Origin: CAVXHQ01 sp963761735
GTDB lineage: Bacteria; Pseudomonadota; Alphaproteobacteria; Rhodobacterales; Rhodobacteraceae
NCBI GenBank assembly: GCA_963761735.1
Contig: CAVXHQ010000003.1
Location: 744,001-808,000, forward strand
Direction: 5' to 3'
DNA length: 64,000 bases
The notes below the pieces were generated by a model. The model searched no databases. It saw nothing but the letters and a program-made list of their open reading frames with translations, and was not told where the DNA came from. A program made the translations under genes and the position numbers. Below, in pieces: positions 43,258 to 51,616 of this stretch. Position 1 is the stretch's first letter. Each line of letters opens with the position of its first letter.

Positions 43258-45177
43258 CTATGGCCGCGCCTTGACGATGACACCTGCCGCCTCGAGCGCG
43301 GTAGCGGCAATGTCCGTGGCCGTCAGACCGGCGTCGGCATACATCGCATCCGGCGCGGCCTGGTCGATATAGCGGTCCGGCAGCGTCATCGTGCGGATGG
43401 CGCAGCGCCCGTCCAGCAGCCCGTCGTTGGCCAGATCGTGCAGAACCATGGCGCCAAAGCCACCCTGCGCGCCCTGTTCGACGGTGACGATCGCCCTGTG
43501 GTGCTTCAGAAGCTGCCGAATCAGCGCACGGTCCAGCGGCTTGGCGAATCGCGCGTCGGCCAGCGTCACGCTCGCGCCCGCGTCCTCCATCAGGCGCACC
43601 GCCTTGCGGCATTCGCCCAGATGCGCACCGAACGACAGGATCGCGATGTCGGATCCTTCCTGCACGATGCGGCCCTTGCCGATCTCCAGCAGCTCGCCGC
43701 GTTCGGGCAGGGCCAGCCCCTCGCCCTCGCCACGGGGATAGCGGAACGCGATCGGGCCCGCGTCATGGGCGGCCGCGGTGCGGACCATGTGCATGAGTTC
43801 GACCTCGTCGCCCGCCGCCATCACGACCATGTTGGGCAGGGCGCACATGAACCCGATGTCGAAGGCGCCCGCATGGGTCGGCCCGTCGGCGCCCACGAGG
43901 CCCGCGCGGTCGATGGCGAAACGCACGGGCAGGTTTTGCAGGGCGACGTCGTGCACGATCTGGTCGTAGCCGCGTTGCAGGAACGTCGAATAGATCGCGG
44001 CGAAAGGTTTCAGGCCCGACGCGGCCATTCCGGCGGCAAAGGTCACGCCGTGCTGTTCGGCGATGCCCACGTCGAAGACGCGGGTGGGGAACTGGCGGGC
44101 CATGATGTCGACGCCGGTGCCCGAGGGCATCGCCGCCGATACCGCGACGATGGCCTTGTCACGCACCGCCTCGTCGGTCAGCGCCTTACCGAACACGGAT
44201 GTATAGCTGGGCGCGTTGGATTTGGATTTCTTCTGCTCGCCGGTGCCGACGTTGAATTTCGACACGCCGTGGTATTTGTCCGCCGACTGTTCGGCGGGCG
44301 CATAGCCTTTGCCCTTCTTGGTGCAGACGTGGATCATCACCGGTCCGGTGGCATTGGCGTGAACCGTGCGCAGCACCGGCAACAATTGTGCCATATCGTG
44401 CCCGTCGATGGGGCCGACGTAGGAGAACCCAAGCTGCTCGAACAGCGTACTCTCCCCCGACAGCGCGCCCGTGACCAGTTGCCGGGCGCGTTTCGCATGG
44501 CCCCGCAGCGGCGTCGGCAGCGACCGCTCGAAGCCTTCGGCCATCTTGTGCATCTGGCCCAGCGGCCCGGCGTAGAGGCCCGACAGGTATTTCGACATCG
44601 CCCCCACGGGCGGAGCGATCGACATCTCGTTGTCGTTGAGAATCACGATCAGCCGGCGGCCCTGCGCGCCTGCGTTGTTCATCGCCTCATAGGCCATGCC
44701 CGCAGAAATCGCGCCGTCGCCGATCACAGCGATGGCATCGCCGGTGTCCATCCCCATGTCGCGGCCGACGGCAAAGCCCAGAGCCGCGGAAATCGAGGTC
44801 GACGAATGCGCGGCACCGAACGGATCGAACGGGCTTTCGGCGCGCTTGGTGAACCCCGAAAGACCCCCCTCGGCGCGCAACGTCCGCATCCGGTCCCGCC
44901 GCCCGGTCAGCACCTTGTGCGGATAGCACTGGTGGCCGACGTCCCAGACGAGCTTGTCACGCGGTGTGTCGAAAACCGCATGGATCGCCACCGTCAGCTC
45001 GACGACACCGAGCGACGATCCCAGATGCCCGCCGGTTTCCGAGACGGACGAGACGACCTCGGCGCGCAACTCGTCCGACAGGGTGCGCAGCGCGCTGTCG
45101 GTCATGGAGCGCAGATCGGCCACGTCCTTGACCCTGTCGAGGGTCGGCGTGTGCGGGCGGTCGGTTGTGCCTGGCAT
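43258..45177 (-). CDS. dxs: 1-deoxy-D-xylulose-5-phosphate synthase
   Basis: Dxs condenses pyruvate and glyceraldehyde 3-phosphate, the first step of the MEP isoprenoid pathway. The 639-residue TPP enzyme has 'DVGHQCYPHKVLTGRRDRM', the catalytic His in 'FGAAHSSTSISAALG', the TPP motif 'VIGDGAISAGMAYEAMNNAG' and the transketolase-like C-domain 'FDVGIAEQHGVTFAAGMA'. It lies 300 bp after pufX, as ORF641/dxs does in Rhodobacter, linking isoprenoid supply to the pigment operon. The 45178-45477 gap contains a terminator-like hairpin and no gene. Confidence 0.96.
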   Translation of the reverse strand: MPGTTDRPHTPTLDRVKDVADLRSMTDSALRTLSDELRAEVVSSVSETGGHLGSSLGVVELTVAIHAVFDTPRDKLVWDVGHQCYPHKVLTGRRDRMRTLRAEGGLSGFTKRAESPFDPFGAAHSSTSISAALGFAVGRDMGMDTGDAIAVIGDGAISAGMAYEAMNNAGAQGRRLIVILNDNEMSIAPPVGAMSKYLSGLYAGPLGQMHKMAEGFERSLPTPLRGHAKRARQLVTGALSGESTLFEQLGFSYVGPIDGHDMAQLLPVLRTVHANATGPVMIHVCTKKGKGYAPAEQSADKYHGVSKFNVGTGEQKKSKSNAPSYTSVFGKALTDEAVRDKAIVAVSAAMPSGTGVDIMARQFPTRVFDVGIAEQHGVTFAAGMAASGLKPFAAIYSTFLQRGYDQIVHDVALQNLPVRFAIDRAGLVGADGPTHAGAFDIGFMCALPNMVVMAAGDEVELMHMVRTAAAHDAGPIAFRYPRGEGEGLALPERGELLEIGKGRIVQEGSDIAILSFGAHLGECRKAVRLMEDAGASVTLADARFAKPLDRALIRQLLKHHRAIVTVEQGAQGGFGAMVLHDLANDGLLDGRCAIRTMTLPDRYIDQAAPDAMYADAGLTATDIAATALEAAGVIVKARP

Positions 45178-45441
45178 TCGGAAATCCTCGCGTGCGGTGC
45201 GGTTATGGCCTAAGATCGCAAAAGGCGCCACGGAGTAAACCCCATGACGCCTCTCCTGCAGCCAACAGGAAATGTTCGGAACGCACCGCGGGGAACGCGG
45301 GTGCCTTCCGGACTGTCGGACCGTCCGGGAGGGCCGGTCCAACGCTGACGACAGCGGGCATGGGATATCCCGTTGCCTGTCCTCGATTCACCGCCGCTTG
45401 CGGGCCCGGTCGCGGGGCCCCGTGCAGAACCGGTGCGCAAC

Positions 45442-45470
45442 GTCGCGGCGCACATTGGGCGCGCCGCGAC
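45442..45470 (-). terminator. Stem-loop after pufX
   Basis: GTCGCGGCGC / GCGCCGCGAC with a nine-base loop, seven bases after the pufX stop on the transcribed strand. No U-run is evident; it may act as a puf mRNA 3' stabiliser. A weaker CCGGAC/GTCCGG stem lies at 45308-45328. Confidence 0.65.
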
Positions 45471-45477
45471 ATATCGT

Positions 45478-45747
45478 CTAGGCCACGGCCGTGGACGTGG
45501 TGCGCGGCTGCAAAACCTCGAGGTGCGAGGTCGGCGTCGGATCCGGCGCCGTCTTGCTGTCGGCCGGCAACAGCGCCCCGATCCCTTGCAAGATCGCGAT
45601 GCTCGCCCATATCGCCAGCACGAGGGCCGCCGCATATCCCGCGCCCTTGAGCATGAGGATAAGAACGTCACCCGCCAGCCGGGTCTTGTGATCGACATCG
45701 AGGATTGACGCGTCGATCGCCTTGTTCATCGGATCGGTATCACTCAT
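45478..45747 (-). CDS. pufX: PufX-like RC-LH1 intrinsic membrane protein
   Basis: An 89-residue single-span membrane protein at the end of puf. 'LILMLKGAGYAAALVLAIWASIAILQGIGALLP' resembles the core of Rhodobacter PufX ('MMKGAGWAGG...' and a 'LP' after the helix), including Gly residues along one face. PufX keeps a gap in the LH1 ring for quinone exchange. Similarity is confined to the helix; tails are unlike. The ATG at 45747 has GAGGAG seven bases upstream. Identity is supported by position, size and the KGAG motif. Confidence 0.85.
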   Translation of the reverse strand: MSDTDPMNKAIDASILDVDHKTRLAGDVLILMLKGAGYAAALVLAIWASIAILQGIGALLPADSKTAPDPTPTSHLEVLQPRTTSTAVA

Positions 45748-45760
45748 CACTCATCTCCTC

Positions 45761-46684
45761 TTACAGCGGGGCGTAGCCATGGACCTGCGCCCAGGCGAAC
45801 CAGTTGTCGACGACCGTGCCCGTCAGCAGGATGCCGATGCCGCCGGTCAGCGGCGTGAGAACGGCAAACCACCAGGCCCAGCGGTGAATCCCCTCCATCG
45901 TGGCGTTGAACCCCATGGTCCAGCGCCAGAACAGGGCGGCACGCTCGGAGGCGGTGCCCCGGTCGACGATCTGCTCGATCTCGCGCTCGCCGCCGAAGCG
46001 GCTTACCGCGAGGATCGTCGCACCGTGCATCGCGAACAGCAGGGCCGATCCGTACAGGAACGCGATGCTGAGGGCGTGGAACGGGTTGTAGAACAGGTTG
46101 CCGTAGGTGATCGAGAACAGGTTCGTCCAGTCGAGGTGGCTGAAAACGCCGTAGGGAACGCCCTCCGACCAGCTGCCCATCAGGACCGGACGGATCAGGT
46201 TGAGCACGAAGATCAGCCACAGCAGGGCAGCGAACGCCCATGCCACGTGCACTCCCATCCCGAGGGCCATCGCCCGGTTATAGGTCCGCACCCACCAGGT
46301 GCAGCACCCGATCAGGAAGAAGAAGCTGGAGATCAACCACCAGCCGCCTTCGTTGAGGGGGGCGAACCCAAGGCCGTATTCGGGTGCGGGCGGCTCGAGC
46401 GAGAACCAGAAGAGGTCGCGCAGGAACACACCCGGAGAATACCCTGCCTGCGCCCAGAAGTTCATGCCGATGATGAAGAACCATGCGGCGAACGAGACGA
46501 CGGCGATAAGGCCGTAGGCACCAAGGTGGACCGGACCGATCTGCGCGTTGCCGAAAAGGCCCGCAAGGGTCGAGAACCCTGTCCCCGTGGTCCGCTCTCC
46601 GTCGGTGGTCTTGCCGCCGGAGAGGCCCATTTCCGCAGGACCCTGAACCTGCACCTGGGTAAAGATGTTCTGATACTCAGCCAT
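45761..46684 (-). CDS. pufM: Photosynthetic reaction centre M subunit
   Basis: PufM (307 residues) with PufL binds the special pair, bacteriopheophytins and quinones. Five membrane helices are apparent; His ligands in 'NPFHALSIAFLYGSALLFAMHGATILA' and the Fe/quinone His regions 'MGVHVAWAF' and 'IHRWAWWFAVL' are intact. Length equals Rhodobacter PufM, without a C-terminal extension. It overlaps the end of pufL by eight bases. Confidence 0.98.
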   Translation of the reverse strand: MAEYQNIFTQVQVQGPAEMGLSGGKTTDGERTTGTGFSTLAGLFGNAQIGPVHLGAYGLIAVVSFAAWFFIIGMNFWAQAGYSPGVFLRDLFWFSLEPPAPEYGLGFAPLNEGGWWLISSFFFLIGCCTWWVRTYNRAMALGMGVHVAWAFAALLWLIFVLNLIRPVLMGSWSEGVPYGVFSHLDWTNLFSITYGNLFYNPFHALSIAFLYGSALLFAMHGATILAVSRFGGEREIEQIVDRGTASERAALFWRWTMGFNATMEGIHRWAWWFAVLTPLTGGIGILLTGTVVDNWFAWAQVHGYAPL

Positions 46685-47528
46685 TGTAGCCCCCTTCGAG
46701 ATTCACCCACCACGGCAGGTCCACGTACCAGTACCACCAGACGACCCACTCATCGAACCAGATGGTCCCCGAGATCACGATGCCGACCGCCGACCAGAAT
46801 ACCGCCGACAGCGCCAGGAAAAGGCCGAGCCGGTGGATGCCCAGCGGCCCGATCGAATAGCCGATCAGGTCGCGGAAATAGGTGTCTTCGTGGTCGGGCG
46901 ACGAGATTTCGGCGCCCTTCTTGCCGGGGTTCACCGCCGACAGGACCAGGCTGCCATGCAGCGCAAGTGCCACCGCCGTCACCCAGAAAAAGCTGATGGC
47001 GATCATGTGGGCCGGATTGTATTGAAAGTTGCCGTAGGCGTAGCCCACGTTGTTCACCCAATCGAGGTGGCTGAAGATACCGTAGGGAAACGCATGTCCC
47101 CAGGCGCCCATCAGGACGGGGCGGATCACCACCAGCGTCACATAGGCAAGGATCGCCACGCCGAAAGCGAAGGGGACATGATACCCGATGCCGAGTTTTC
47201 GGCAGATTTCGACTTCTCGCATCATCCAGCTGATGAACGCGCCAAGCGCGCAGATCGTGATGATCTGCCACAGGCCCCCCTCAAGGAGCGGTGCGGCGCC
47301 CAGACCCACCTCGAGAGAGGGCGGATCGATGGAAATCAGCCACGGATTCCATGTCGGACCCTGGCTGGCGCCGTAGAAGATAAGGATAGTACCCAAGGCG
47401 GCGAAGAAGAAGGTCGTGACCCCGAAGAAGCCGACGTAGAACGGCCCCACCCAGAAATCGAACAGATCCCCTCCCACGAGCGTCCCGCCCCTGACGCGAT
47501 ATTTTCTCTCGAAGCTGAGCTGAGCCAT
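46677..47528 (-). CDS. pufL: Photosynthetic reaction centre L subunit
   Basis: PufL (283 residues) starts 'MAQLSFERKYRVRGGTLVGGDLFDFWVGPFYVGFFG', near identical in style to Rhodobacter PufL. 'NPAHMIAISFFWVTAVALALHGSLVLSA' and 'IHRLGLFLALSAVFWSAVG' provide special-pair and iron His ligands. It is preceded by a hairpin separating it from pufA, a known place of RNase processing that makes pufBA mRNA outlast pufLM. Confidence 0.98.
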   Translation of the reverse strand: MAQLSFERKYRVRGGTLVGGDLFDFWVGPFYVGFFGVTTFFFAALGTILIFYGASQGPTWNPWLISIDPPSLEVGLGAAPLLEGGLWQIITICALGAFISWMMREVEICRKLGIGYHVPFAFGVAILAYVTLVVIRPVLMGAWGHAFPYGIFSHLDWVNNVGYAYGNFQYNPAHMIAISFFWVTAVALALHGSLVLSAVNPGKKGAEISSPDHEDTYFRDLIGYSIGPLGIHRLGLFLALSAVFWSAVGIVISGTIWFDEWVVWWYWYVDLPWWVNLEGGYNG

Positions 47529-47583
47529 CTTCTTCTCCATACACCGGGCCCTCACCGGGGCGCGGACCCAAAATCAGTTTGCC

Positions 47584-47611
47584 GCGGGCGGGGCTTGGCA
47601 ACCTCGCCCGC
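47584..47611 (-). promoter_or_regulatory. pufA-pufL intercistronic hairpin
   Basis: GCGGGCG/CGCCCGC stem, extended inward by GG/CC, in the 94-bp gap after pufA. In Rhodobacter a hairpin at this place protects the pufBA segment from 3' decay; the same is expected here. Confidence 0.75.
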
Positions 47612-47622
47612 AGCGATCGCGT

Positions 47623-47796
47623 CTATTCGACTACTGCGACCACTTCGGCGTTGAACGCCCGATCGAACCAGTTGGTCGTCGGGTTGCTCAGCAGCACGAG
47701 GTGGATCATTGCCGCCAGAAGGAAGAGGAACACGCCCTGAGCCACGAAAACGCGACGTGGGTCAAAGATAAGCCAGATCTTGTAAAACTGTGCCAT
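47623..47796 (-). CDS. pufA: LH1 antenna alpha polypeptide
   Basis: A 57-residue antenna peptide: 'MAQFYKIWLIFDPRRVFVAQG' followed by a single membrane helix with the bacteriochlorophyll ligand in 'FLFLLAAMIHLVLLS' (His32) and 'NWFDRAF' after the helix. Length and layout are typical of LH1 alpha. A Shine-Dalgarno (GGAG) precedes it; it begins 12 bases after the pufB stop. Confidence 0.97.
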   Translation of the reverse strand: MAQFYKIWLIFDPRRVFVAQGVFLFLLAAMIHLVLLSNPTTNWFDRAFNAEVVAVVE

Positions 47797-47808
47797 TTTG
47801 TGTGTCTC

Positions 47809-47967
47809 CTACGACCAGCTGAACCAGGGCAGTTTGATGTACGTCAGGATATGGGCGACAACTGCAACCATCGTGAAGATGGCAAAGCCGCTCATATACA
47901 CCGAGTGCAGTTCCTGCGCCTGCTCGTCGGTCAGACCTGTGAAAGACAGGTCGGTCCTATCAGCCAT
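47809..47967 (-). CDS. pufB: LH1 antenna beta polypeptide
   Basis: A 52-residue antenna peptide: 'MADRTDLSFTGLTDEQAQELHSVYMSG' then the helix 'FAIFTMVAVVAHILTYIKLPWF'. The ligand is the His of 'VVAHI' (His39), with the conserved 'LPWF' end after it and a second His (21) in 'ELHSVYMSG'. With PufA it forms the LH1 ring unit. Preceded by GGAG and by two hairpins in the pufQ-pufB gap. Confidence 0.97.
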   Translation of the reverse strand: MADRTDLSFTGLTDEQAQELHSVYMSGFAIFTMVAVVAHILTYIKLPWFSWS

Positions 47968-48023
47968 GATTTTTCTCCGAAAAATATAACCGATACCGCG
48001 CGAACCCCCGCGGCTGGGTATGA

Positions 48024-48071
48024 CAGAGGCTCATCCTCTGCCCTTGGTTCCGCCCCGTTTTGACGGGGGCG
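48024..48071 (-). promoter_or_regulatory. Two hairpins in the pufQ-pufB gap
   Basis: CAGAGG/CCTCTG (48024-48040) and CGCCCCGT/ACGGGG(G)CG (48051-48071). Such structures upstream of pufB protect the 5' end of the abundant pufBA mRNA in Rhodobacter; a similar role is inferred. Confidence 0.55.
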
Positions 48072-48121
48072 AACTCGGTGCCCGCAGCCTCACCCGCAAA
48101 GGGAGGCGGCAGGCGAAACCG

Positions 48122-48358
48122 TTACGCCGAAAAGATATGCGGCGTGATGATGCGGGCCTGTGTCCAGGCGCGGGCAATGGGGCCCTTTGCGGGGATCTCC
48201 ATCCGGCGCAGCGCGCCGAGGCCCCAGGTCAGGAAGGCCAGCGGCAGGGCCGCCAGAAAGATCAGCCCGAAATAGGCATAGTACTCGCGTTTCAGCGGTG
48301 CGGTGCGGGCGCGCTGCGGCGCTTCATGGATGGCACCCTGTGCGGTAAAATCGGTCAT
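48122..48358 (-). CDS. pufQ: PufQ, bacteriochlorophyll-related regulatory/assembly protein
   Basis: A 78-residue protein with one membrane helix ('AYFGLIFLAALPLAFLTWGLG', about 28-48) and the C-terminal block 'GPIARAWTQARIITPHIFSA' typical of PufQ. PufQ is needed for normal bacteriochlorophyll levels, perhaps as a tetrapyrrole carrier. Its ATG overlaps the bchZ stop (ATGA), so translation is coupled to bchZ; the puf promoter probably lies inside bchZ. Confidence 0.93.
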   Translation of the reverse strand: MTDFTAQGAIHEAPQRARTAPLKREYYAYFGLIFLAALPLAFLTWGLGALRRMEIPAKGPIARAWTQARIITPHIFSA

Positions 48359-49815
48359 TTGCGTGCTCCCGTTGTGGTGTCGAATTGTGCGACGGTCTCG
48401 AGGACCACCCGCTCCGCGCCCGCATCCAGTGCGGCACGTTCGGCGGCATCGCGAAGGCTTTTGGCCGCCGAAATGCGCGTTAAAATCGGATGGCTCGCGA
48501 CGATCTCGTCGAGCTTGGCCTGAGCGTCCGCATCCCAGGGGAAATCCCGGCGCAGCGGCGTCAGCGTGGCGTCTGTTGCGTCCATCTCCGTGCCCAGCGG
48601 CAGGATGTGGAACAGCGCATCGAAAAGGCCGTTGCAGACCTCCTGGATGATATACGTCGCCCCGGCATAGCCCATGAACGGCGTGCCGGTGGCGCGCCGG
48701 ATCGCGGCGCCGGGGAAACTTGCGGGGATGAACGAGGGCGACGGTCCGTGCCCGCCCTTCATTTCCGCCAGGTACATCTTTTCGTTGATCGATCCGAAAA
48801 CGATCAGCGGTCGCTTGGCATGCATCTGCGCCCGCACGTCGATGTTGTCGGTCTTTTTGCCGCGCAGACGCGACACGGCGAAGGCACAGGGAAAGCCGAG
48901 GTCGCCCTCGAGGTATTTGCGGATGCCGCGGGTATAGGTCTCGTTCGCCACGACCGCGAATTCGCAGGTCGCATAGAAATCCTGCGTGACAGAGCGCCAC
49001 AGATCCCAGACCGGCTTGATCGTCGAATGCTTTTCGCGCTCGATGAACGGCTCGGGGTCAAGGCCCAGCATCTCGCCCAGCGTGCGCAGGAACTGCGTCG
49101 TGCTTTCGATCCCGAACGGCGCCTGCAGATACGGCTTGCCCAGCACCTCGCAGAGACCCCGCCCGAATTCGCGGTACATCGCGATGTTGACGTCGGCGTT
49201 CACCAGATTGCGCATTTCCGCGACATGGCAGCCCAGCGGCATCACCATGTTCACCTCGGCGCCAATCCCCTCGACCAGCCTGCGGATTTCCGCAAGATCG
49301 GAGGGCATGTTGAAGGTGCCGTACATCGGCCCGAGGATGTTGACGCGCGGCGCGGTGCCCTCTTCGCGCTTTTTCTCCGGCGGCATCCGCCCTTTGGTCA
49401 TCCCGAATTCGGTAAAGATCCAGGTCATCGCGCGGTCGGCGCTTTCCCACTGATCCTCGTCGATGGTGCGCGGCAAAAACCGCTGGATGTTGGTGCCCTG
49501 CGGCGTCACGCCACCGCCGATCATCTCGGCGATCGACCCGGTCACGACCACGGCAGGCAGCGCGGGATCGAGGACGTTCCAGGCGCGCTTCATCGCCTCT
49601 TCGGTGCCCTCGCCCATCTCGGTCTCGCCCAGCCCCGTCACCACGATGGGCAACTCGTGCGGCGGCAGGCCATCGGTGTAGTGCAGCACGCTCGTCACCG
49701 GCAGGTTCTCGCAGCCGACCGGTCCGTCGATGACGACCTGCAGACCCTTGACGGCGCAGAAGGCATAGACAGCGCCCCAATAGCCCCCGGCCCGGTCGTG
49801 ATCCATCACCAGCAT
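48355..49815 (-). CDS. bchZ: Chlorophyllide a reductase subunit Z
   Basis: BchZ (486 residues) with BchY forms the NifDK-like core that reduces ring B of chlorophyllide a. 'MLVMDHDRAGGYWGAVYAFCAVKGLQVVIDGPVGCENLPVTSVLHYTD' is the standard N-terminus with a cluster Cys; 'GGVTPQGTNIQRFLPRTIDEDQW' and 'MGYAGATYIIQEVCNGLFDALFHILPLG' are family blocks. Full length and undamaged. The ATG at 49815 follows the bchY stop by about 90 bases; GGGGG precedes it. Confidence 0.97.
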   Translation of the reverse strand: MLVMDHDRAGGYWGAVYAFCAVKGLQVVIDGPVGCENLPVTSVLHYTDGLPPHELPIVVTGLGETEMGEGTEEAMKRAWNVLDPALPAVVVTGSIAEMIGGGVTPQGTNIQRFLPRTIDEDQWESADRAMTWIFTEFGMTKGRMPPEKKREEGTAPRVNILGPMYGTFNMPSDLAEIRRLVEGIGAEVNMVMPLGCHVAEMRNLVNADVNIAMYREFGRGLCEVLGKPYLQAPFGIESTTQFLRTLGEMLGLDPEPFIEREKHSTIKPVWDLWRSVTQDFYATCEFAVVANETYTRGIRKYLEGDLGFPCAFAVSRLRGKKTDNIDVRAQMHAKRPLIVFGSINEKMYLAEMKGGHGPSPSFIPASFPGAAIRRATGTPFMGYAGATYIIQEVCNGLFDALFHILPLGTEMDATDATLTPLRRDFPWDADAQAKLDEIVASHPILTRISAAKSLRDAAERAALDAGAERVVLETVAQFDTTTGARK

Positions 49816-49906
49816 GGGACTGCCCCCAGCTCGATAGGTGTGCGAACGCGTCTTTCCGCGAAAGAAGCTGCCGCGCACTGCGATTGATTTTCCATGAAAA
49901 CAATCA

Positions 49907-51452
49907 CTAGATCATCTCCTCCGCTTCTTGCGGCTTGCGCCTGCTTGTCGAGCTTCTTCTGATGCTGTGCCCGGAAATCGGGGCGCAGGTTCGGCGACCC
50001 TTCCCAGACACCGGCGGTATCGCCCCGGCCGACGCCTTCGAAAAACGCCTTCATCTTGCCCATGCGCTCGGCGCCCGCGATGGCGGCGTTGATCACCTGA
50101 CCCAGCGATCCGGCACCGGCGGGGCCCATCAGGGGCCGCGCGGAGATAAGGTTGGTAAAATAGAGCGCCGGAATGCCCAGCTCCTTGCCCTTTTGCACGA
50201 CGGGCGTCGTGCCGATGGCAAGATCGGGGCGGATCGCCTCCATCGCGGACAGGTCGTCCTCGAGCGACGCGCGGTATTTCACCTGCACGCCCTTTGCGCG
50301 CAGCCATTCCGCGTCGGCGGCCGACCACGGCGTCTTCGGACAGGCGGTGCCGACGTAGGGCACGTCCGCGCCGCTTTCGATCAGCAGACGCGCGACCAGC
50401 AATTCGGAGCCCTCATAGCCCGACAGCGTGATCGTGCCCTTGATCGGCGCGCCAGCAAGTGCTGCCTTGATCGCAGGCAAAAAGGCGTTCTGCGCGGCGG
50501 CGATACGGTCCGGGGCGACGTTGTAGGCCTCGCCAATCGCGGCAAGCCAGTCGGCGGTGCCGTCATGGCCCACGGGCGCGGATCCGACGATCTTGCGGCC
50601 CGCGTTTTCGAATTCACGAACGCTGGCGGTATAGAACGGATGGATCGCCGCGACGACGCCGCAATCGAGCGCGGCATACAGCTCGCGCCATTCGCGGGTC
50701 GGAACGACGGGACCGGCGGCGAGACCCATCGGGGCCAGCATCGCGCCGATCATCATCGGATCGGCGGGGAACATCTCGCCCAGCAGGGCGACGGCGGGCC
50801 GGTCGGCGGTGCCGCCGGTCGGGCGGGCGACAGGGCCAGCCTTGATCTCTTCGCGGGCGTAATTGAGCATCGCCCCGGCCAGCACGTCCTTGGCCTCGGC
50901 GTGGGTCGGGATGCCGAAACCGGGGACGTCGATGCCGACGATGCGGACGCCGTCGATCTGTTTCGGCAGCAGGCGCAGCGGCACGCCCGAGGCGGTCGGC
51001 ACGCAGAGGTTCGTCACCACGATGGCGTCGTATTTCGCCGGATCGGCGAGTTCATGGACGCTTTCGCGGATATCCTCGAACAGCTTGCCGGTGACGAGGG
51101 ATTCCGAGTTGAACGGAACGTATCCGACCGACCGGCGCGCACCGTAAAAGTGGCTGACGAAGGTGAGGCCATAGACGCAGCAGGCGGATCCGGACAGGAT
51201 CGTCGCCACCCGCTTCATCCGCAGGCCGACGCGCAAGCTGCCGAAGGCGGGGCACATCGACTGCGGCTGATCGTGGGGGCCGAGGGGGTAATCGGCGCGA
51301 TACTGATCGAGGATGTCGGACTTGCCAGCGGTGCGGGCGGCGGCCTCCATCTCGGATTTCGAGGTACAGCCGCCTGCAAGGGCGGTGTCGCCCGTGGCTG
51401 GCTGTGGCTGGGGGCCATGCCCGTCGCCATCAGGCTCGGACCGATGGCGCAT
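49907..51452 (-). CDS. bchY: Chlorophyllide a reductase subunit Y (frameshift near 3' end)
   Basis: BchY partner of BchZ. Cys ligands appear in 'QSMCPAFGSLR', 'GSACCVYGLTF' and 'TNLCVPTASG'; 'GIDVPGFGIPTHAEAKDVLAGAML' is conserved. Near 49928 one extra A shifts the frame: deleting it gives an ending A-A-E-A-E-E-M-I and a TAG at 49907, instead of about 30 extra residues. At the 5' end the frame is open from 51452, but the true start is probably 51616, overlapping bchX, with another single-base shift in the G-runs of repeat copy F. Function seems secure; the sequence here is unreliable. Confidence 0.9.
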
Positions 51453-51453
51453 C

Positions 51454-51616
51454 GATGGCGACCCCCCGGGATATTTCTGATCAGAAGAAGGGGGGCGGCC
51501 GGCATGGGTTTGCGGACGTCGAGCATCGCGCCGGTTGCGGCGGGAGCGTCTGCCTCCACCACGCTGACGGAGCCGTCGGCGTTGCGCGTTACCTGATATC
51601 CGCCGTCATGCGTCAT
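51454..51616 (-). other. Short segment after bchX, probable true N-terminus of BchY
   Basis: ATG at 51616 overlaps the bchX stop (GATGACGCATGA) and opens 'MTHDGGYQVTRNADGSVSVV', continuing to 'MLDVRKPMPAAP' before repeat copy F. In its own frame it then runs antisense-like through bchY; a one-base change in the C6/G6 runs near 51461-51495 would join it to BchY. Alternatively it is a separate tiny gene. Confidence 0.5.
51459..51496 (+). repeat. Dispersed repeat, copy F
   Basis: Plus strand CCCCCCGGGATATTTCTGATCAGAAGAAGGGGGG, in the bchX-bchY junction. The core is as in copy B. It sits at, or within, the 5' end of bchY. Confidence 0.7.

Noticed and set aside
43068..43310. An 80-codon minus-strand frame between dxs and the ferric-reductase-like gene
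   Set aside because: It overlaps both neighbours, lacks a ribosome-binding site and has no recognisable features.
43081..45213. A 710-codon plus-strand open frame
   Set aside because: Antisense shadow of dxs.
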